The translations under genes and the position numbers were made by a program. The notes beneath the pieces were generated by a model. The model did not search any database. It was given only the letters and a program-made list of their open reading frames with translations, and was not told the origin of the DNA. A DNA stretch of 64,000 nt from Novosphingobium resinovorum (GTDB lineage: Bacteria; Pseudomonadota; Alphaproteobacteria; Sphingomonadales; Sphingomonadaceae): positions 8,579 through 72,578 of the forward strand of contig NZ_BSFC01000019.1 of NCBI RefSeq assembly GCF_027922145.1, read 5' to 3'. Of the stretch, positions 25,121 to 33,141 are shown piece by piece (position 1 is the first letter of the stretch; each line of letters begins with the position of its first letter).

Positions 25121-27877
25121 TTGACGATAAGTCTGAATAATGGGTTGATCGGCCTGTCGGTTCTGGGAGGAACCTCGGCCTATTCATCCTATCAAAGCAG
25201 CCTCGCCTCGTCCGACAGCGTGGCGGTGACGGCGGCCAAGAAGGCGTTCACGACGCCCACCACGGCGGCGCCGTGGCTCGATGCTCTGGGCACCGATACC
25301 GCGACCAGCGCGCAAGTCGCGGCGGTCAAGCGGCTCGCCTCGATCATCGATGCCAATGGCGACAGTTCGCTGGAGGACCTGCCCGACGTCCAGACCGCCT
25401 TTACTGCTTACAAGGCGCTGGAAAACCTGCGTATTCTGGCGCAGGCAGGCACCTCCAAGACGATTTCCGCGACCGAGCGGGCGGCCTTGCAGAAGAGTTT
25501 CGCGCTAGGTCTGGCGGACCTTCAGGGCTACCTTTCGAGCGCCGATACCGACCTTCTCGAACTTGGTTTCGGATCGGTGACGAGCAGCACCCGTACCCTG
25601 GGCGTCGAGGCTCGCTACGCCACCGGCGCGGTTGCCGGCACCGGCGTTTCGACCACCCGCGCGGCCCCGGTCGAGGGTCTGACGGGCAGTGAAATTTTTC
25701 AGGTGACCCTGACCCGCGGCACCACCAGCGAGGTCGTCAGCGTCGATCTTTCGCAGACGAGCACCCAGCCCCCGACGCTTGATTCGGTCGCCGCCGCGCT
25801 CAATGCCGCGATCGGCGCGAAGATCGCCACGAACGCCAGCGGCACTCCGATCCTCGATGCCGAGGGCAATACGACCTCGCAGTGGAAGTCGCACTTCACC
25901 GTCGAGAAGACCGACGGCAAGTGGGGCCTCACCTTCAACCCCTCGGGCATAGAGAAAGTCTCGATCGATCAGGTCGCGGCGGGCGATGCGTTGATGGTGG
26001 CGAGCGGCGAGACGGCGACGATCTCCGGCACCAAATCACCCACTTCGGCCAATGTCTACCGCATCGAGGACCTTGCCGGATCGCTAACCTGGGAGCGGCT
26101 GAGCAAGATCAACGCCGTGGATACCGACGCCACCGCCCGCGCCGCCGCAAGCGCGGCCGCCACCGCCAAATCCACCAAGACCGAGCTGGCCGAGAACGCC
26201 GAGTACACCGTCGTTTCGGCGACCGCCGCCAATGCCATCGCCACCGACGCGGACGGCTATAGTTACATCGTCGGCACCACCGCAGGCGACATGGGCACGC
26301 AGACCGGCGACGGCACCGACGACTTGTTCCTCACCAAAGTCGACAGCGAGGGCACGGTGGTCTGGCAGCGCAATCTCGGCGCGGCAGGCACCGCCTCGGG
26401 CGCGGCGGTGACGATCGCGCCCAACGGAGAGATCGTCGTCGCGGGCACCGTCTCGGGCGCGTTCAACGGCAGCGACGATACCCAGACCGACCTCCTCGTC
26501 AGCCGCTTCAACGCCAAGGGCGAGGAGCTTTCGAGCACCGCGATCCGCCAGGTCGGCAACGAGACCGCAAGCGCGGTGACAGTCGGCAACGATGGTTCGA
26601 TCTACGTCGCCGGGCGCGCCGCAGTCGGGGCAGGGGGCGGAGGCGGGGACGCCGTGATCGTGCGGCTCGACGCGGCGGGCAAAATGCAGGAGCGGCGCAC
26701 CATCGACAGCGGCGGGTCGGACTCGATCTCGGCCCTCGCCATCGATGGGGACGGCAACCTGCTGGCGCTGACCAACGAGAAGGGCGTCGCCACCTTGCGC
26801 AAGACCGCCGCCGGATCGCTGAGCACGGAGCTCGGCTCGGTGGCGCTGGGCAATGCCTCAGCCAAGGCGATCGCGGTGTCGGACAGCGGCCAGATCGCCG
26901 TCGTCGGCGCCACCAGCACGGCGCTGAACGGCGCGCAGGTCAATGGCCTCTCCGGCGGGACCGACGCTTTCGTCACCCTGATCGAGCCGGATTTCTCCGC
27001 CACCCTCACCAGCTACATCGGCACCGACAGCGCCGATCAGGCGGACAGCGTCGCCTATCTGAACGGCGCACTCTACGTCGGCGGACGCACGGCGGGGACG
27101 CTGGGCGATGCGAAAAAGGGCAGCGTGGACGGCTTCGTCGCGCGGATCGATCCCGCCGATGGCTCGGTGCAGACGGTCTCGCAATGGGGCCAGCGCAGCA
27201 GCGCCGTGGAGCCGGTGCGCATTACCGCCGTCGCGGGCGGGGCGACCAGCGGCCTCGGCGCGCTTGGCCTGCACCGCGGCGTGCTCAACCAGCAGAGCAC
27301 CGGCGACCTCGTGGCCGAGACCTCGCTGCGGTTGGGCGACAGCTTCAAGATCAGCGTCGACGGCGAGACCGCGCGCACCGTCACCATCGAGAAGGGCGAG
27401 ACGATGACCAGCCTCGCCGCCAAGATCCGCAAGATCGCCGGCACCGACGCGACCATCACCACGCCCTTCACCGACGGCGCCTCCAGCCTCAAGATCGACG
27501 TCAAGTCCGGGCACACGCTGGAACTGATCGCGGGCGCGGACGGCAAGGACGCCCTGGGCAAGCTGGGCCTCGATCCTATCCGCCTCGTGCCCTCCAAGGT
27601 GCTCGATCCGAAAGCCGCCAAGGTGATGCCGGGAGGGCGCTTCAACCTGAACTTGTCCAGCGCGCTGACGCTGACCGACGCCACCACGGCAGGCACTGCG
27701 CTTTCCCGGGTCAAGAGCGCGCTGTCGATGATCCAGTCGGCCTATCGCTCGCTCTACTGGGATTCGGGCAAGGCGGCGATCGTCGACGGCACCATTTCCG
27801 GCAGCGGCGGCAGCGCCTACCAGCAGGCCAAGCTCGCCAGCTATCAGGCCGCGCTTTCGCGCCTCACCGGTTCCTAA
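25121..27877 (+). CDS. large flagellar protein with SBBP beta-propeller repeats (FlaEY-like)
   Basis: A 918-residue protein. After a start resembling hook-associated proteins (TISLNNGLIGLSVLGGTSAY), it has a helical part, then about residues 360-700 of SBBP-type repeats (DADGYSYIVGTTAGDM, APNGEIVVAGTVSGAFNG, NDGSIYVAGRA). The end is Ala/Ser-rich (SYQAALSRLTGS). This layout resembles the proteins called FlaEY in Caulobacter, implicated in flagellin regulation or filament assembly; the match is from memory. The TTG start has GAGG six bases upstream and suits the promoter at 25078-25093. flgB follows after 11 bases. Confidence 0.7.
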   Translation: MTISLNNGLIGLSVLGGTSAYSSYQSSLASSDSVAVTAAKKAFTTPTTAAPWLDALGTDTATSAQVAAVKRLASIIDANGDSSLEDLPDVQTAFTAYKALENLRILAQAGTSKTISATERAALQKSFALGLADLQGYLSSADTDLLELGFGSVTSSTRTLGVEARYATGAVAGTGVSTTRAAPVEGLTGSEIFQVTLTRGTTSEVVSVDLSQTSTQPPTLDSVAAALNAAIGAKIATNASGTPILDAEGNTTSQWKSHFTVEKTDGKWGLTFNPSGIEKVSIDQVAAGDALMVASGETATISGTKSPTSANVYRIEDLAGSLTWERLSKINAVDTDATARAAASAAATAKSTKTELAENAEYTVVSATAANAIATDADGYSYIVGTTAGDMGTQTGDGTDDLFLTKVDSEGTVVWQRNLGAAGTASGAAVTIAPNGEIVVAGTVSGAFNGSDDTQTDLLVSRFNAKGEELSSTAIRQVGNETASAVTVGNDGSIYVAGRAAVGAGGGGGDAVIVRLDAAGKMQERRTIDSGGSDSISALAIDGDGNLLALTNEKGVATLRKTAAGSLSTELGSVALGNASAKAIAVSDSGQIAVVGATSTALNGAQVNGLSGGTDAFVTLIEPDFSATLTSYIGTDSADQADSVAYLNGALYVGGRTAGTLGDAKKGSVDGFVARIDPADGSVQTVSQWGQRSSAVEPVRITAVAGGATSGLGALGLHRGVLNQQSTGDLVAETSLRLGDSFKISVDGETARTVTIEKGETMTSLAAKIRKIAGTDATITTPFTDGASSLKIDVKSGHTLELIAGADGKDALGKLGLDPIRLVPSKVLDPKAAKVMPGGRFNLNLSSALTLTDATTAGTALSRVKSALSMIQSAYRSLYWDSGKAAIVDGTISGSGGSAYQQAKLASYQAALSRLTGS

Positions 27878-27888
27878 GGAGGCACCCG

Positions 27889-28314
27889 ATGTCCACCCTC
27901 CCCCCCCTGTTCGACGGCATGGGCCGCGCCATGAAGTCCATGGCCGAGCGCCAGCGCGTCATCGCCGAGAACGTCGCCAACTCCGAGACACCGGGTTACA
28001 AGGCCCGGACGGTCGAGGCTCCGGACTTCTCCGCACTGGTGGACGGCCAGCTGGGCTCGAGCGGCACGCCGCACGTGGCTCGCCCGCACGTCGAACTCTC
28101 GAGCAGCATGACCGCGCTGGGCGCCAGGGCCCCGCAGGCAGGCGGGCGCATCGTCCTCGACGGCAATACCAGCGAGACCAAGCCCGACGGCAACAACGTG
28201 ACGCTGGAAGACCAGCTCCTGTCGCTGGGCCAGGTGCAGCAGGACTATGCAGCGATGACCAACCTCTATCGCAAGCAGATGGCGCTGATGAAGACGGCGG
28301 TGGGCAAGGGGTGA
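27889..28314 (+). CDS. flgB: flagellar proximal rod protein FlgB
   Basis: A 141-residue rod protein. The signature RQRVIAENVANSETPGYKAR is near residue 22, and the C-terminal helix DYAAMTNLYRKQMALMKTAV completes the D0 pair. A perfect Shine-Dalgarno AAGGAGG precedes the ATG. It is unusual in being apart from flgC-fliE, which lie 9 kb away on the other strand, and in following the FlaEY-like gene. Confidence 0.93.
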   Translation: MSTLPPLFDGMGRAMKSMAERQRVIAENVANSETPGYKARTVEAPDFSALVDGQLGSSGTPHVARPHVELSSSMTALGARAPQAGGRIVLDGNTSETKPDGNNVTLEDQLLSLGQVQQDYAAMTNLYRKQMALMKTAVGKG

Positions 28315-28318
28315 CCGG

Positions 28319-28453
28319 CATCCTCCCCGTTGCGCAGCAATGGGGAGGGGGACCGCCGACGCAGTCGGTGGTGGAGGGATAGCGCGCTCAAAGCCCCCTC
28401 CGTCAGTCGCTGCGCGACTGCCACCTCCCCATCGCTACGCGACAGGGCGGATT
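28319..28453. repeat. intergenic palindromic repeat, family A (copy 3)
   Basis: Left end ATCCTCCCCGTTGCGCAGCA, right end CATCGCTACGCGACAGGGCG. The inner arms GACGCAGTCGG and CAGTCGCTGCGCGACTG form further stems. It starts five bases after the flgB stop, so it may act as a terminator or mRNA stabiliser. Confidence 0.75.
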
Positions 28454-28509
28454 GAGCCGACACTTAAAGGATGAGCCTTGGCGAGCAGAAAATTCGCCCC
28501 TTCATCCCC

Positions 28510-28633
28510 AATTTCGCATCCATTTCGGACCTTGCAGCGTTATCCTGCAAACCCACAGATTCCGCCGTTTCGCGCATCCACACTCCGGTTTTGCGGAGGG
28601 CAACTGGCCGGATTGCGTAAGAAATGCGAAATT
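28510..28633. promoter_or_regulatory. widely spaced inverted repeat upstream of the XRE regulator
   Basis: AATTTCGCAT at 28510-28519 and its reverse complement ATGCGAAATT at 28624-28633 are 104 bases apart in an AT-enriched spacer. The spacer (28454-28859) holds no gene that I can support. The pair could be operator half-sites for the tandem-HTH protein encoded just downstream. Confidence 0.4.
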
Positions 28634-28859
28634 TTAAGGATATCGCAAGGCAGTAAGCGCCAATTCCCAAGTTCCGCCAATCAAGCGGCGGTCGCGAAAA
28701 AGACCCGATTCGGCAGAACACTCCGAATGGGCGCATTGACCGGGAAGGTCGGACATGAAAAGTCCCGGCCATCCCCAGAATGGAACAAGATCTGCGATGA
28801 ACGACAAGTCGCCCGGATTAAGCGGTCGGGCCGGTCCCCGGCAAGTAATGGAGGCGGCG

Positions 28860-29957
28860 ATGACGACAATCGATTACCATCGCATGCTCGTATTCCCGAA
28901 CCGCATCCGTAAGTTTCGCAAGCAACTCAATATCGGCAGCCTGCTAGAATTGTCGGAGCGGCTTTCGGGAATAACCTATATCCGCCTCTCCAAGATCGAG
29001 CGGGGAGAGATTTTCGCCCGGCCCGACGAACTGCGTGATCTCGGCCGCGCGCTCGGCGTGGACCCCGTGGAACTGCTGATCGACGTCGATGCCCCAGGTT
29101 TCGACATCGCCGCATGGGCGGAACCTCTCCACGGCCCCGCCCCTGCCGACCCTGAGGGCGAACTGCGCGCGGTGCTGCTCGCCGCCGCCCTGCGCGCGCG
29201 GCGCGGCGGCGATCCGGCGCTGACGATCGCGGTGCTCGAAAGCGAATACGGCATTGCCCCGGTGGTACTGTCGCGGATCGAGAATGCGCTCAAGCCGCTG
29301 GAACGCTGGAACGAGGACGTGCGGGCCGCCCTGCGCCGCCTGTTCGGCGCGCCCGACGACAAGGCGCTGATGGCCGAGGTCGAGGCGCTCCACGCCGCCG
29401 GGGACCTCGACGCGGTGCTGCCGATGGTCGCCAACCCCGAGATCCGCCTCACCAAGTCGCGCACGCGCATCGCAGCGCTGAAGGACGAACTGAGCGGCGG
29501 CGCGCCTGAGGTTGCTGCTCCTGTAGCAGCACGGGCAACGATTCCAGCTCCGGCGCCGAAGACCGAGCCTATGGCTCCCGACAACGCCGCTACCCTGCGC
29601 CTGCTTCCCGTCCTCGGCACCCCCCTGCCCGGCGGCCTGATCGCGCCAACCCCGACCGGCGCCGAGGTCGAGGCGCCGCGCAGCGCGGGCCCGCGCGCCT
29701 ATGGCCTGCGCCTCGGCCGCCCGACGCTGGGCGCGGGACTGCCCGGCCGCGCTACCTTGGTGGTGGACCCCGACCGCTACCCCGCCACCGGCGGTCTCGC
29801 CGTCGTGCGCGAGGGTGAGGCGCTGCGCGTCCTTTCCGTCGCCGCCGACCGGCACGGCCGCATGCTCGGCTATTCGCAAAGCCCTGATCTGGAAGTGATG
29901 CTCGACACCCTCGCCCCGGCCGACGTCGCGGCGGTGCTCTCCGCGGTGTTCGAGTAA
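28860..29957 (+). CDS. XRE-type regulator with two helix-turn-helix domains and a LexA/S24-like tail
   Basis: A 365-residue protein. The first XRE domain covers about residues 12-70 (LLELSERLSGITYIRLSKIE), and a second HTH-like segment about 115-165 (TIAVLESEYGIAPVVLSRIE). A Pro/Ala linker leads to a C-terminal domain with GRATLVVDPDRYPATGGLAV and VREGEALRVLSV, which resembles the S24/LexA beta fold without an obvious Ser-Lys dyad. The ATG at 28860 was chosen for the GGAGG five bases upstream. It stands inside the flagellar island without a flagellar promoter element; a flagellar role is possible but not shown. Confidence 0.75.
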   Translation: MTTIDYHRMLVFPNRIRKFRKQLNIGSLLELSERLSGITYIRLSKIERGEIFARPDELRDLGRALGVDPVELLIDVDAPGFDIAAWAEPLHGPAPADPEGELRAVLLAAALRARRGGDPALTIAVLESEYGIAPVVLSRIENALKPLERWNEDVRAALRRLFGAPDDKALMAEVEALHAAGDLDAVLPMVANPEIRLTKSRTRIAALKDELSGGAPEVAAPVAARATIPAPAPKTEPMAPDNAATLRLLPVLGTPLPGGLIAPTPTGAEVEAPRSAGPRAYGLRLGRPTLGAGLPGRATLVVDPDRYPATGGLAVVREGEALRVLSVAADRHGRMLGYSQSPDLEVMLDTLAPADVAAVLSAVFE

Positions 29958-30003
29958 GGGCGACGCCACTCGCGGCGCTCGCCCCCGGGAGTTGTAACCC
30001 GTT

Positions 30004-30069
30004 TTTGGGATAATTCTTCGATTACACCGAATTTGGGTTAAAAATTGAAGTGACCCTTTTTTGGGTTGA
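30004..30069 (+). promoter_or_regulatory. three direct repeats spaced exactly 28 bases, upstream of the SatD-like gene
   Basis: TTTGGGATAA (30004), TTTGGGTTAA (30032) and TTTGGGTTGA (30060) share TTTGGG and are each 28 bases apart. They end 17 bases before the SatD-like start. The region is AT-rich. The SatD-like protein has a C-terminal HTH, so autoregulation through these sites is plausible. Confidence 0.55.
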
Positions 30070-30085
30070 TGCCGTCACCGCGTTC

Positions 30086-30787
30086 ATGGCTTCCTCTCCC
30101 TCCTTCCATGCCGTCCTCATGGGCGATCTCGTGGGGAGCGAGCGGCATGCGGATCCCCGGGACCTGCACGCCCGGTTCAATGCCGCGATCGACCGCCAGA
30201 ACAAGGCCCTTGCCGCCGACATGGCCTCGCCATTGACGATAACGCTTGGTGACGAATTCCAGGGCCCGTTCACCTCGCTGGTGGCTGCCGCGCAAGCCGC
30301 GCGCGAGATCCGCTTCGAGTTGCTGGGCAAGGACATCGACTGCCGTTTCGTGATCGGCAGCATCGATCTTAGAACACCGGTCAATTCCCGGCGCGCCTGG
30401 AACATGATGGGGCCGGGCTTCGCCGACGCGCGGGAACGTCTGGGGGAAAAGCGCTCTGCGAGCCGTTACCGCTTCTCCTTCCCGCAGTACGAGCTTCTCG
30501 AAACCCTGCTGGAAGCAAGCGGCGCAAGCCTGACCGCCATCGAGCGCGGGTGGTCGCAGGCCCAGCGCGGCGATATCGTCAAGCTGCTGGCCGGGGCCTC
30601 GGTCGCCGAAGTGGCGAACGCCCGCAATGTCAGCGTACACAACGTCTACAAAGTGCGAAGCGCAGGCGACTTCGAGCTGTATGTCATCCAGTGGGCCGCC
30701 ATTCACAAGGCGCTCGCCGAGCTCGACCATCGATACCGATTGCCGGGGGCCGACAAATGGGGTGCGCATTCCTTTACACCGCAGTAG
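30086..30787 (+). CDS. SatD-family protein
   Basis: A 233-residue protein. The N-terminal HAVLMGDLVGSER motif, LTITLGDEFQGPF and RFVIGSIDLRT are typical of the SatD family, whose biochemical role is not settled. Near the C terminus SVAEVANARNVSVHNVYKVR looks like a helix-turn-helix. The ATG at 30086 is preferred over an upstream GTG because the third direct repeat overlaps the longer version. The next gene overlaps its end by 31 bases. Confidence 0.75.
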   Translation: MASSPSFHAVLMGDLVGSERHADPRDLHARFNAAIDRQNKALAADMASPLTITLGDEFQGPFTSLVAAAQAAREIRFELLGKDIDCRFVIGSIDLRTPVNSRRAWNMMGPGFADARERLGEKRSASRYRFSFPQYELLETLLEASGASLTAIERGWSQAQRGDIVKLLAGASVAEVANARNVSVHNVYKVRSAGDFELYVIQWAAIHKALAELDHRYRLPGADKWGAHSFTPQ

Positions 30788-31158
30788 CCCTGATACTGCT
30801 GACCTGGGAGGGCAACCTGATCTGCCGGGGGATCTTCCACCTCAGCGGCCTGAAGGATTCCATCGCGCATCTTCCTACTGCGGCGCACAACGCGGGCCGC
30901 TGGATCGGCGTATTCGAACGGCTGATCCTGGCCACGGGGATCATCGTCCATAGCTGGGAGATCCTTGCCGCTGTGATCGCGCTCAAGACCGTCGCGCGCT
31001 TCAAGGACATGGACGAGCGCAATTTCGCCGAATACTTCCTGGTCGGATCGCTGTTCAGCATCTTGTGGACGATGCTGGCGACGAGCGCGTGGATCGCATA
31101 TGACCACAACGCGGGGATCGACTTGCGCACACACACCGAGCAATGGCTCGGAATTTAG
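30757..31158 (+). CDS. small multi-span membrane protein, partner of the SatD-like protein
   Basis: A 133-residue protein with about three hydrophobic segments: FLYTAVALILLTW (about 4-18), ILATGIIVHSWEILAAVIAL (about 54-75) and FLVGSLFSILWTMLATSAWI (about 91-112). It overlaps the SatD-like gene by 31 bases, so the two are translationally linked. SatD genes are often followed by a small membrane protein gene. Function unknown. Confidence 0.7.
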   Translation: MGCAFLYTAVALILLTWEGNLICRGIFHLSGLKDSIAHLPTAAHNAGRWIGVFERLILATGIIVHSWEILAAVIALKTVARFKDMDERNFAEYFLVGSLFSILWTMLATSAWIAYDHNAGIDLRTHTEQWLGI

Positions 31159-31187
31159 GCCGGGAAGGGCTGACCGGGAATCGTCTT

Positions 31188-32330
31188 TCAGAACGTGCCG
31201 CAGTTGCCCGGTGCCTTGCGGCCGGCGAAGCGGGCGTCGATCCAGTCCAGCATCGCCGCCGCCTCGCTGCGCGCGACGGTCTCGTGCCGGCCCCCCTGTA
31301 TCGACATGAAGCGCACGGTCCTGCCCCGCCTGCAGGCGAGGCGGGCGAAGTCGCGCACCACGGCCGGGGCGACGGTCGTGTCCGCCGTTCCGGTCGCGAT
31401 CAGGGCGGGGACCGGGATCGCCGCCGCGGAGGGATTGTTTGCGCGCATCATGCGGCCCCAGGGCTGCTGCCGGGATAAATCGAGCCTGGCGATCGCCCGC
31501 TGGGCAATGGCGATGCCGGCGATGGTGCCCAGCTTGGGCCGGGCGTCGAAGCGCACGCAGTTGTTGTCGGCGAGCCGCATCATCACGCGCTGGACCGAGG
31601 GCGACCCGAACGTCGCCATGGGCGCGCCGTAGAGCCGCGACCAGCTGGTCGCCGTATAGGCGATCAACAGGGCGCGCACGCGCGGGTCGCTGCCTTCCGT
31701 CAAGTTGCGGGGAAGGTCGGTCGGCGGCACCACCGCGACGATCCCCGACAGCTGCAGCTCGGGCGCGTAGCGTGCCTGGATCTGGCCGGACCACAAGGCT
31801 GCGTGGCCGCCTTGCGATTCCCCCCAGAGCGCGAAGCGGGTGCCGCTCGCCGCCGCCGGGATGCGACGCGCGGCGCGCACCGCATCGAGGGTGGAACGGC
31901 CCTCGCTCACGCCGATCAGCACCGGATGCACGCCTTCCGACCCCAGCCCCGGATAGTCGGGCGCGACCACGGTATAACCGCGGGCGAGGGCATCCTTCAG
32001 GCCGGGGATCACGGTGAAGTTGTCGTCCCCCAGCGACGGCGCGCAGCGGCGCGCGATGCCGACCAGCCCGTGCGTCCAGGCGATGACCGGCCGGGCGGGA
32101 GCAGCGGGAGCGGGGGCAGCGGGGGCGACGACCATGCCGGTCACCGCGAGGGGCCGGTCTTTCTCGTCACGGGTCCAGTAGCGGATGCGCCAGGCCTTCA
32201 TGCCGGCAGGCGCGGTGGCGACCGGATCGGCCGCGATCAGCGTGCCCGCAGACTGCGCCCGCGCCGTCGAAGCGGTGAATGCCATGGCCGCCGCCAGCAG
32301 CAGAACCGGTTTCCCGCAGATACCGCCCAT
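31188..32330 (-). CDS. secreted alpha/beta hydrolase (secretory lipase-like)
   Basis: A 380-residue protein with a signal peptide (about 1-25, ending ARAQ). The nucleophile elbow ALWGESQGGHAALW, an acid in ATGTADTTVAP and a histidine in QGGRHETVARSE complete the catalytic triad. The APDYPGLGSEG segment is common in secretory lipases. It probably cleaves esters in the periplasm or outside. The start at 32330 matches the signal peptide. Not a flagellar gene; it is an insertion in the island, convergent with the SatD pair. Confidence 0.82.
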   Translation of the reverse strand: MGGICGKPVLLLAAAMAFTASTARAQSAGTLIAADPVATAPAGMKAWRIRYWTRDEKDRPLAVTGMVVAPAAPAPAAPARPVIAWTHGLVGIARRCAPSLGDDNFTVIPGLKDALARGYTVVAPDYPGLGSEGVHPVLIGVSEGRSTLDAVRAARRIPAAASGTRFALWGESQGGHAALWSGQIQARYAPELQLSGIVAVVPPTDLPRNLTEGSDPRVRALLIAYTATSWSRLYGAPMATFGSPSVQRVMMRLADNNCVRFDARPKLGTIAGIAIAQRAIARLDLSRQQPWGRMMRANNPSAAAIPVPALIATGTADTTVAPAVVRDFARLACRRGRTVRFMSIQGGRHETVARSEAAAMLDWIDARFAGRKAPGNCGTF

Positions 32331-32404
32331 CAGGCCGTTCCTTCCCGAAACAGACTGCGGCCTTAGCACGCCGGAGGGCGGCGGGGCTCCCGAAAATTAC
32401 CCGC

Positions 32405-32845
32405 TCAGAACTCCCCGTTGAGCGAAATCGGCGTCGTCAGGTCCGCGCGGGCAAGGGTGCCGCGCGCCCCGTAGGCGTAGGCGCGGTTGCCGGTCAGGCG
32501 CTTGGCCTCGGACGCAATCGCGCCCATCAGGTCGGCGGACAGCTCGATGTGCCGTTCCAGCAGCGCGGCGTTGACCATCGAGGCGGCGCGCAGCTCGCCC
32601 AGCGCTTCGGTGAAGCTCTCGCGCAAGGGGGCGTCCAGCTGCGCGGTCCAGCCCGGCTCCTGCCGCGTCACGCGGGCGAGGTGTTCCTCCAGCGTGCCCA
32701 CGAGCCGCGCCTTGGCCGAGGCCAGTTCGGCCAGGTCGAGCGCGCGGATGCCGCTCTCCAGCGCGCGCGTCTCCTCGCGCATGACCGAGGAGAGCGAGGT
32801 CATGACCCCGACGATGGCGGCGGCGGTCTCGTTGTCATTCGGCAT
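32405..32845 (-). CDS. flgN: FlgN-like flagellar export chaperone
   Basis: A 146-residue all-helical protein rich in Ala, Leu, Glu and Arg (IVGVMTSLSSVMREETRALE, LRAASMVNAALLERHIELSA) with a short basic tail ending SLNGEF. Length, helical hairpin and position after flgI-flgJ match FlgN, the chaperone for the hook-filament junction proteins FlgK and FlgL. The start at 32845 overlaps the end of flgJ by 11 bases. Confidence 0.8.
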   Translation of the reverse strand: MPNDNETAAAIVGVMTSLSSVMREETRALESGIRALDLAELASAKARLVGTLEEHLARVTRQEPGWTAQLDAPLRESFTEALGELRAASMVNAALLERHIELSADLMGAIASEAKRLTGNRAYAYGARGTLARADLTTPISLNGEF

Positions 32846-33140
32846 TGGTCGCGCCCTGCAGGCGGATGATCTGCGCCTCGACCGCCGAGGCAATGCCGAG
32901 GCCCTTGCCGGACGCGATGGAGTTGCCGATCTGCTCGGCCAGGATGCCGCGGAACATCTCCTCGCCGTGGCCGCCGGAGAACTGCTCGTCCTGCTCCACG
33001 GTTTCCATCATGATCTTGGTGATCTGGCCTGCGAAGACGCCTTCGAACTGGCGCGCCACCGCCGCCGGGCTGCGATCCTGCGAGATCGTCGGCGCCTGAA
33101 CCGGCGGCCGCGTGGGATAGGTATTGATCGGATCGCTCAT
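32835..33140 (-). CDS. flgJ: rod-binding protein FlgJ (single-domain form)
   Basis: A 101-residue protein consisting only of the rod-scaffolding domain: AVARQFEGVFAGQITKIMME, EEMFRGILAEQIGNSIAS, GKGLGIA. It lacks the muramidase domain found in enterobacterial FlgJ; that activity is probably supplied by the separate transglycosylase at 43569-44510. It begins one base after the flgI stop. Confidence 0.92.
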   Translation of the reverse strand: MSDPINTYPTRPPVQAPTISQDRSPAAVARQFEGVFAGQITKIMMETVEQDEQFSGGHGEEMFRGILAEQIGNSIASGKGLGIASAVEAQIIRLQGATNAE

Positions 33141-33141
33141 C

